NCBI RefSeq assembly: GCF_030369635.1
Contig: NZ_CP128474.1
Coordinates: 1,488,001-1,552,000 of the forward strand
Length of the DNA stretch: 64,000 nt
From: Microbacterium arborescens
GTDB lineage: Bacteria; Actinomycetota; Actinomycetes; Actinomycetales; Microbacteriaceae
Reading direction: 5' to 3'
Shown here: positions 59,278 to 64,000 of the stretch, one piece after another
How positions within the stretch are numbered: the first letter of the stretch is position 1
How the letters are laid out: each line of letters begins with the position of its first letter
Position numbers and translations under genes: made by a program
Notes under the pieces: generated by a model
The model's input: the letters and a program-made list of their open reading frames with translations, nothing else
Database searches by the model: none
What the model was told of the DNA's origin: nothing

Positions 59278-60645
59278 ATGAGCACTCCGTCGAGTGAGCC
59301 GAACGCATCGGAGAACGGCAGCCGCCGCGAAGACGGCGAGATCCTCGAGATCCGGGGCGGACGGCCCCTCGTCGGACGTGTCGACGTCAAGGGTGCGAAG
59401 AACTTCGCGACGAAGGCGATGGTGGCCTCGCTGCTCGGTGGGACCGAGAGCGTGTTGCGGGACGTGCCCGATATCAGCGATGTCGCCGTGGTGCGCTCGC
59501 TGCTCGAGGTGCATGGTGTGACGGTGGCCGACGACGGCGAAGGCACGTACCGGCTCGACCCGAGCGGGGCGGAGTCGGCGGGCTTCGAGGAGATCGATGC
59601 GCACGCGGGTGCCTCGCGCATCCCGATCCTGTTCTGCGGGCCGCTCCTGCACCTGCTCGGTCAGGCCTTCATCCCCGACCTCGGTGGATGCCGCATCGGC
59701 GACCGACCGATCGACTTCCACCTCGACGCGCTGCGCAAGTTCGGAGCGATCGTCGACAAGCAGCCCAGCGGCATCCGCCTCTCGGCACCCGACGGCCTCC
59801 ACGGGGCCGACATCGAGCTGCCCTACCCGAGCGTCGGCGCGACGGAGCAGGTTCTGCTGACCGCGGTGCGTGCCAAGGGCACGACCGAGCTTCGCAACGC
59901 CGCCATCGAGCCCGAGATCATGGACCTCATCGCCGTCCTGCAGAAGATGGGCGCGATCATCTCCTATGAGCCGAACCGCGTCATCTTCATCGAAGGTGTC
60001 GACAAGCTCCGCGGCTACGACCACCGATCGATCTTCGACCGCAACGAAGCGGCGTCGTGGGCGTGCGCCGCTCTGGCGACCGACGGCGACATCTTCGTCG
60101 GCGGTGCGAAGCAGCAGGAGATGCTGACGTTCCTCAACGTCTTCCGCAAGGCCGGAGGCGACTTCGACATCCGGGAGGACGGCATCCGCTTCCGTCGTGA
60201 CGGCGCGCTGCGCCCCGTCTCGGTCGAGACCGACGTCCACCCCGGGTTCATGACCGACTGGCAGCAGCCGCTCATCGTCGCCCTGACGCAGGCCGAAGGC
60301 GTCTCGACCGTCCACGAGACGGTGTACGAGAACCGACTCGGGTTCACTCAGGCGCTGAACAAGATGGGCGCGCAGATCGTCGTGCACCCCGAGGGCATCG
60401 CGAGCCCGGAGCGTCGTGTCCCGCGCCGGGCCCTCGAGCAGGCGGCCGTGATCACCGGCCCCACGCCGTTGCACGGCGCGGACGTGGTCGTGCCCGACCT
60501 CCGCGGCGGCTACAGCTACGTCATCGCGGCTCTCGCAGCCGAGGGGACGTCGGTCGTTCGCAACGTCGGGATCATCCGCCGGGGCTACGAGAAGTTCTTC
60601 GACAAGCTCGAGGCGCTCGGCGCCGACTTCGACATCATCGGCTGA
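59278..60645 (+). CDS. murA: UDP-N-acetylglucosamine 1-carboxyvinyltransferase
   Basis: ATG 59278, 7 nt after GAGGAA, gives 455 residues. MurA transfers enolpyruvate to UDP-GlcNAc, the first committed step of peptidoglycan synthesis. Lys41-Asn42 in Gly-Ala-Lys-Asn is intact. The loop Gly-Gly-Cys-Arg-Ile-Gly-Asp-Arg-Pro keeps the catalytic cysteine (Cys138), the residue fosfomycin modifies; mycobacterial MurA has Asp there. Parts of the sequence diverge from the enterobacterial enzyme, for example Ile-Leu-Phe-Cys-Gly-Pro-Leu-Leu-His, so this may be one of two actinobacterial paralogues. Confidence 0.92.
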   Translation: MSTPSSEPNASENGSRREDGEILEIRGGRPLVGRVDVKGAKNFATKAMVASLLGGTESVLRDVPDISDVAVVRSLLEVHGVTVADDGEGTYRLDPSGAESAGFEEIDAHAGASRIPILFCGPLLHLLGQAFIPDLGGCRIGDRPIDFHLDALRKFGAIVDKQPSGIRLSAPDGLHGADIELPYPSVGATEQVLLTAVRAKGTTELRNAAIEPEIMDLIAVLQKMGAIISYEPNRVIFIEGVDKLRGYDHRSIFDRNEAASWACAALATDGDIFVGGAKQQEMLTFLNVFRKAGGDFDIREDGIRFRRDGALRPVSVETDVHPGFMTDWQQPLIVALTQAEGVSTVHETVYENRLGFTQALNKMGAQIVVHPEGIASPERRVPRRALEQAAVITGPTPLHGADVVVPDLRGGYSYVIAALAAEGTSVVRNVGIIRRGYEKFFDKLEALGADFDIIG

Positions 60646-60648
60646 CGC

Positions 60649-61413
60649 ATGTCCCACAACCGCCGTCGCGCGTCCCCCGAGAAGACGAAGCCGACTCCGT
60701 TCTGGTTGGCGGCAGCCGTCGTCCTGCCTGCGGTCGGTCTGCTCGCCAAGATCGAGATCGAGGGTGGGGAGCATCTGCCTGAAGAGGGTCCGTACGTCCT
60801 CGCGCCGAACCACTACAGCGAGTTCGATCCGATCGTGATCGCCGTCGCGACCTGGCGGCTCGGACGGGCGCCGCGATTCATGGCGAAGGAGAGCCTCTTC
60901 CGGGTTCCGGTCGTCGGCGCGGTGCTCAAGGGCCTCGGCATGATCCCCGTCTCGCGGACGACGTCGGCATCCGCTGCGGGGCAGGCGATCGCCCAGGCCG
61001 CCGAGCTGGTGGCCGACGGTCGTGGCGTGATCGTCTACCCGGAAGGGTCCCTCACGCGGGAGCCCGATCTGTGGCCGATGCGCGGCAAGTCCGGCGCGGT
61101 TCGCGTCGCGGTGGCGGGCGACATCCCGATCATCCCCGTCGCGACGTGGGGAGTGCAGGCAATCATGCCGCGCTACGGCAAGTTCAGCGTGTGGCCGCTC
61201 CGCAAGCGCATCCGGGTGCGGTTCGGCCCGCGCGTCGAGCTGCCCCTCGAGTCCGGCGTCACACCGTCGCCCAGTCAGCTCGTCGCGGCGACGGATGCGG
61301 TGATGGGACGCATCGCGGGTCTGCTCGGAGAGCTACGCGGCGAAGAGCCGCCCGCCCAGCGCTGGAACCCGGGGCAGCACGGTCAGAAGGAGACGGGTCG
61401 CCTTGAGCCGTAA
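60649..61413 (+). CDS. plsC: 1-acyl-sn-glycerol-3-phosphate acyltransferase
   Basis: The 254-residue protein has an N-terminal hydrophobic segment (about 18-34) and the acyltransferase motifs Asn-His-Tyr-Ser-Glu-Phe-Asp-Pro (NHx4D, about 54-60) and Tyr-Pro-Glu-Gly-Ser-Leu-Thr (about 128-134). It should add the second acyl chain in phospholipid synthesis. It starts 3 nt after murA and overlaps gpsA, the enzyme that supplies the glycerol-3-phosphate backbone. Confidence 0.9.
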   Translation: MSHNRRRASPEKTKPTPFWLAAAVVLPAVGLLAKIEIEGGEHLPEEGPYVLAPNHYSEFDPIVIAVATWRLGRAPRFMAKESLFRVPVVGAVLKGLGMIPVSRTTSASAAGQAIAQAAELVADGRGVIVYPEGSLTREPDLWPMRGKSGAVRVAVAGDIPIIPVATWGVQAIMPRYGKFSVWPLRKRIRVRFGPRVELPLESGVTPSPSQLVAATDAVMGRIAGLLGELRGEEPPAQRWNPGQHGQKETGRLEP

Positions 61414-62539
61414 GACCGAAACCATTGGCCCCCGCGTCACCGTCATCGGCTCGGGAAGCTGGGGTACGACGTTCGGGAAGGTCCTCGCGGACGGCGGCGC
61501 GCAGGTCACGATGTGGGCGAGGCGCGCGGAACTCGCGCATGAGATCCGCGAGGGCAAGCGCAACAGCCGGTATCTCCCCGGCATCAATCTTCCGCGTTCG
61601 ATGACGGCCACCCATCATCTCTCGGAGGCGCTGGAGGGGGCCGAACAGGTCTACCTCGCCGTCTCGAGCCAGGCGCTGCGCGAGAACCTCACGGCCATCC
61701 GTCCACTGATCGCCGGCGGCTCCATGCCGGTGGTCTCCCTCATGAAGGGGGTGGAGAAGCGCACGGGACTGCGGATGAGTCAGGTGATCGAGCAGGGTCT
61801 CGACTGCGACCCGAATCGCATCGCCGTGGCCTCCGGCCCGAACCTGGCGCTCGAGATCGCGCGGGAGCAGCCGACGGCTGCGGTCATCGCCTCGACCAGC
61901 CAGGAGACCGCCGAAGCCGTCGCGCTGCGGTCTCGCAACACCTACTTCCGCTCGTTCGTGAACACCGACGTGGTCGGCACCGAGTTCGGCGGTGTGCTCA
62001 AGAACCTCATCGCCGTCGCGATCGGCATCGTCGACGGTGTCGGGTACGGCGAGAACACGAAGGCCTCGATCATCACGCGCGGTCTCGTCGAGATGACGGA
62101 CTTCGCGGTGGCACAGGGCGCGCAACCCGAGACGCTCCAGGGTCTCGCCGGGCTCGGCGACCTGATCGCGACGTGCCAATCGCCCCTCAGTCGCAACAAC
62201 ACCGCCGGACGCCTGCTCGGACAGGGGTTCTCGTTCCAGGACGTCGTGAAGCAGATGGACCAGACCGCCGAGGGACTCGCTTCGGTGGCGCCCGTTCTGA
62301 CGCTGGCGCGCGCGGCGGGGGTGCAGATGCCCATCGTCGAGCAGGTCAAGATGGTCTTGGACGGCACGATGAACCCGCGCGACATCGCGCCCCACCTGAC
62401 CACCGACGACGACAAGCCGACCGGCGAGAGGACCCCCCATGGCGACGACAACAGTAGCGGTGCTCTTCGGCGGGCGTTCCAGCGAGCATTCGATCAGTTC
62501 CGCCACGGCGGCCGGGGTGCTGCGCGCGATCGATCGTGA
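61403..62539 (+). CDS. gpsA: Glycerol-3-phosphate dehydrogenase [NAD(P)+]
   Basis: A TTG at 61403 is the only sensible start and has AAGGAG 11 nt upstream. The 378-residue enzyme has Val-Ile-Gly-Ser-Gly-Ser-Trp-Gly-Thr-Thr (nucleotide motif), Gly-Pro-Asn-Leu-Ala-Leu-Glu-Ile, Lys-Asn-Leu-Ile-Ala-Val-Ala and Ala-Gly-Leu-Gly-Asp-Leu. It reduces dihydroxyacetone phosphate for lipid synthesis. The C-terminus runs 101 nt into ddl in another frame; the last 34 or so residues (basic, Gly-rich) look unlike the family. Confidence 0.94.
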   Translation: MSRKTETIGPRVTVIGSGSWGTTFGKVLADGGAQVTMWARRAELAHEIREGKRNSRYLPGINLPRSMTATHHLSEALEGAEQVYLAVSSQALRENLTAIRPLIAGGSMPVVSLMKGVEKRTGLRMSQVIEQGLDCDPNRIAVASGPNLALEIAREQPTAAVIASTSQETAEAVALRSRNTYFRSFVNTDVVGTEFGGVLKNLIAVAIGIVDGVGYGENTKASIITRGLVEMTDFAVAQGAQPETLQGLAGLGDLIATCQSPLSRNNTAGRLLGQGFSFQDVVKQMDQTAEGLASVAPVLTLARAAGVQMPIVEQVKMVLDGTMNPRDIAPHLTTDDDKPTGERTPHGDDNSSGALRRAFQRAFDQFRHGGRGAARDRS

Positions 62540-63539
62540 GCGCTATCGCGTGATCCCGGTCGGGATCACGCGGGAAGGCGCGTTCGTCCTCGAGGACGAC
62601 GACGCCGACAAGTTCGCCCTGAACCCGGAACGGATGCCCGAGGTCGCCGACAACGGCACACGGGTGCTGTGGCCGGAGCCCGGCGGCCGTCGCGAGCTGC
62701 GCGTGCGCCGCGCCGACGGAACGGTCGACGCGCTCGGCGAAGTCGATGTCGTGCTGCCGATCCTGCACGGTCCCCACGGCGAGGACGGCACGATTCAGGG
62801 CTTCTTCGACACGCTGCAGCTGCCCTACGCCGGAGGCGGGGTCTTCGATTCCGCGCTGTGCATGGACAAGCACTTCATGAAGATCGTGCTGCAGGCAGCC
62901 GGCATCCCGGTCGCTCCGTGGGTGACCGTAGACGAGGCGCGATGGCGTCGTGATCCCGAGGGCGTTCGAGCGGATGCCGCAGCCCTCGGCATCCCGAGCT
63001 TCGTCAAGCCGGCGCGCGCCGGATCGAGCGTCGGCGTCTCGAAGGTCCACGAGGCTGCTGAACTCGACGCCGCTCTCGAGCTGGCGTTCGCGGAAGACGG
63101 CAAGGTGCTCATCGAGCCTGCGATCGTCGGCCGCGAGGTCGAGGTGGCGGTCCTGGAAGGTCGCGGCGGTGAGCCGGCCCGCGCGTCGTTGCCGGGCGAG
63201 ATCGTGCTGACGACCCGCGAGTTCTACGACTTCGAAGGCAAGTACCTCGGTGGTGACGGCGCGGAGGTCGTCTGCCCCGCCGACGTCACGGCCGACGAGA
63301 TCGATGCGCTCCAGCGCATGGCGGTCGCCGCTTTCACCGCCGTCGACGGTCGCGGTCTGGCGCGCGTCGACTTCTTCCAGACGGCGGACGGCCTGTACGT
63401 CAACGAGCTGAACACGATGCCGGGGTTCACGCCGATCTCGATGTTCCCCAAGTGCTGGATCGCCTCGGGCCTCAGCTACGGCGATCTCATCTCCGAACTG
63501 ATCGAGGTCGCGCTCTCGCGAGTGTCCGAGCGCGTCTGA
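62439..63539 (+). CDS. ddl: D-alanine--D-alanine ligase
   Basis: The 366-residue ATP-grasp enzyme makes the D-Ala-D-Ala dipeptide for peptidoglycan. It has Leu-Phe-Gly-Gly-Arg-Ser-Ser-Glu-His at the start, Leu-His-Gly-Pro-His-Gly-Glu-Asp-Gly, and the ATP-grasp segment Val-Lys-Pro-Ala-Arg-Ala-Gly-Ser-Ser-Val-Gly-Val. Asn-Glu-Leu-Asn-Thr-Met-Pro-Gly-Phe-Thr closes the active site. Phe-Tyr-Asp-Phe-Glu-Gly-Lys-Tyr fits a D-Ala-D-Ala rather than D-Ala-D-Lac ligase. ATG 62439 lies within the gpsA frame. Confidence 0.96.
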   Translation: MATTTVAVLFGGRSSEHSISSATAAGVLRAIDRERYRVIPVGITREGAFVLEDDDADKFALNPERMPEVADNGTRVLWPEPGGRRELRVRRADGTVDALGEVDVVLPILHGPHGEDGTIQGFFDTLQLPYAGGGVFDSALCMDKHFMKIVLQAAGIPVAPWVTVDEARWRRDPEGVRADAAALGIPSFVKPARAGSSVGVSKVHEAAELDAALELAFAEDGKVLIEPAIVGREVEVAVLEGRGGEPARASLPGEIVLTTREFYDFEGKYLGGDGAEVVCPADVTADEIDALQRMAVAAFTAVDGRGLARVDFFQTADGLYVNELNTMPGFTPISMFPKCWIASGLSYGDLISELIEVALSRVSERV

Positions 63540-63572
63540 GCGCACGCGGACGACGCGGCCTGTGGCACTGCC

Positions 63573-64000
63573 TCAGGGGCTGACCGGCGTCGGCACCGGC
63601 GTCGCCTCCGCGCGGTCGACGCATTCGCCGCCGTCGCGGGGGAGGCGGGAGACGACCCGCGAGAGCTCGTCGAGCACCTGGCGGCTCGAGACGCCTTGCA
63701 CGTCGTCGGAGGTCTCGGTGTCGAAGTAGAGCTCGACGGCGGGGGTGCGGCCGAATGTGACGACCCGGAACTTGGGTGCTTCGGACTCGTCGATCACCCA
63801 GTCGACGCCCGCCACCGACTCGCACCGCAGCGTCGTCGGACCGGGCGACGCGACGCCGCACGAGAAGATGACGGTCGTGGGGTCGCCCCATGCCGCGGTG
63901 GCCTGACTGTCGGTCCAGCGTCGCTCCGCACCGGCAACGGTCTGGGGAAGGCGGACCATGACGTCCGCGCACTCGGGGGAGTTCGCCTGCGGCGCCGATG
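63573..64000 (-). CDS. DUF3515 family protein (5-prime end beyond the window)
   Basis: The frame stays open to the right edge, and the sequence upstream of the first visible Met (63959) reads Ala-Pro-Gln-Ala-Asn-Ser-Pro-Glu-Cys-Ala-Asp-Val, typical DUF3515. It is therefore cut by the window rather than starting at 63959. The rest has Ala-Thr-Ala-Ala-Trp-Gly-Asp-Pro, Cys-Gly-Val...Pro-Gly-Pro-Thr and Gly-Val-Asp-Trp-Val. Family members are usually lipid- or membrane-anchored secreted proteins beside ddl in actinobacteria. Function unknown. Confidence 0.85.
   Translation of the reverse strand, partial: SAPQANSPECADVMVRLPQTVAGAERRWTDSQATAAWGDPTTVIFSCGVASPGPTTLRCESVAGVDWVIDESEAPKFRVVTFGRTPAVELYFDTETSDDVQGVSSRQVLDELSRVVSRLPRDGGECVDRAEATPVPTPVSP

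Noticed and set aside
63959..63959. Met at 63959 as the start of the DUF3515 gene
   Set aside because: The frame stays open to the window edge and the upstream residues match the family, so the true start lies outside.

Overview
The window is a high-GC actinobacterial chromosome segment. Gene content and order point to Microbacteriaceae, probably Microbacterium or a close relative. The main clues are prfB-ftsE-ftsX-smpB-ssrA, leuC-leuD-murA-plsC-gpsA-ddl-DUF3515, a tmRNA tag ending in ALAA, and TANNNT -10 boxes set directly against start codons. No insertion sequence, integrase, phage gene or CRISPR array was seen, so this looks like core chromosome with a few accessory loci. The genus is inference.

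Layout: 1-978 is the end of a tad pilus locus (TadE/TadG-like proteins). 1075-9836 is an exopolysaccharide locus. It has a BcsA-like membrane glycosyltransferase, a GH114 lipoprotein, and a fusion of a GH26-like domain to an OpgC-type acyltransferase. A complete partner-switching set sits among them: GAF-PP2C phosphatase, STAS antagonist and RsbW-like kinase, with no sigma factor nearby. 9862-14718 holds prfB, ftsEX, smpB, a SIMPL protein and the tmRNA gene. 14719-17474 holds a gene-poor stretch with two look-alike hairpins, small membrane and lipoprotein genes, a HisN-like phosphatase and tRNA-Lys(CTT). 17631-21452 holds a thiolase and the trehalose pair otsA-otsB.

21482-34469 contains much of branched-chain amino acid synthesis (ilvD, ilvB, ilvN, ilvC, leuB, ilvE) plus serA, interrupted by small membrane proteins and a TetR/MFS pair. 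34471-43889 holds an FAH-family enzyme, transporters, a LysR/aminotransferase divergent pair, gltX, tRNA-Gln(CTG), and a TetR/zinc dehydrogenase pair. 44001-48904 holds an orphan SH3-like protein, an unusual zinc-ribbon SDR protein, a DUF262/DUF1524 protein whose nuclease motif looks eroded, and a divergent protein resembling 2-oxoglutarate oxygenases. 49048-53175 is a fructose PTS operon (fruR-fruK-fruA-HPr) behind a promoter with 10-bp phased repeats. The rest holds an MBL-fold hydrolase, tRNA-Glu(CTC), an ECF sigma factor overlapping a DUF4349 membrane protein, terC, and leuC-leuD-murA-plsC-gpsA-ddl. The right edge cuts a DUF3515 gene.

The two most interesting signals are the partner-switching module embedded in the exopolysaccharide locus and a putative leucine-responsive leader upstream of leuC. 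In that leader a 16-codon peptide begins 6 nt after a -10 box, and its consecutive Leu codons are an exact 8-nt complement of the leuC Shine-Dalgarno. Across the window at least nine starts lie exactly 6 nt after a TANNNT hexamer, which predicts widespread leaderless transcription.
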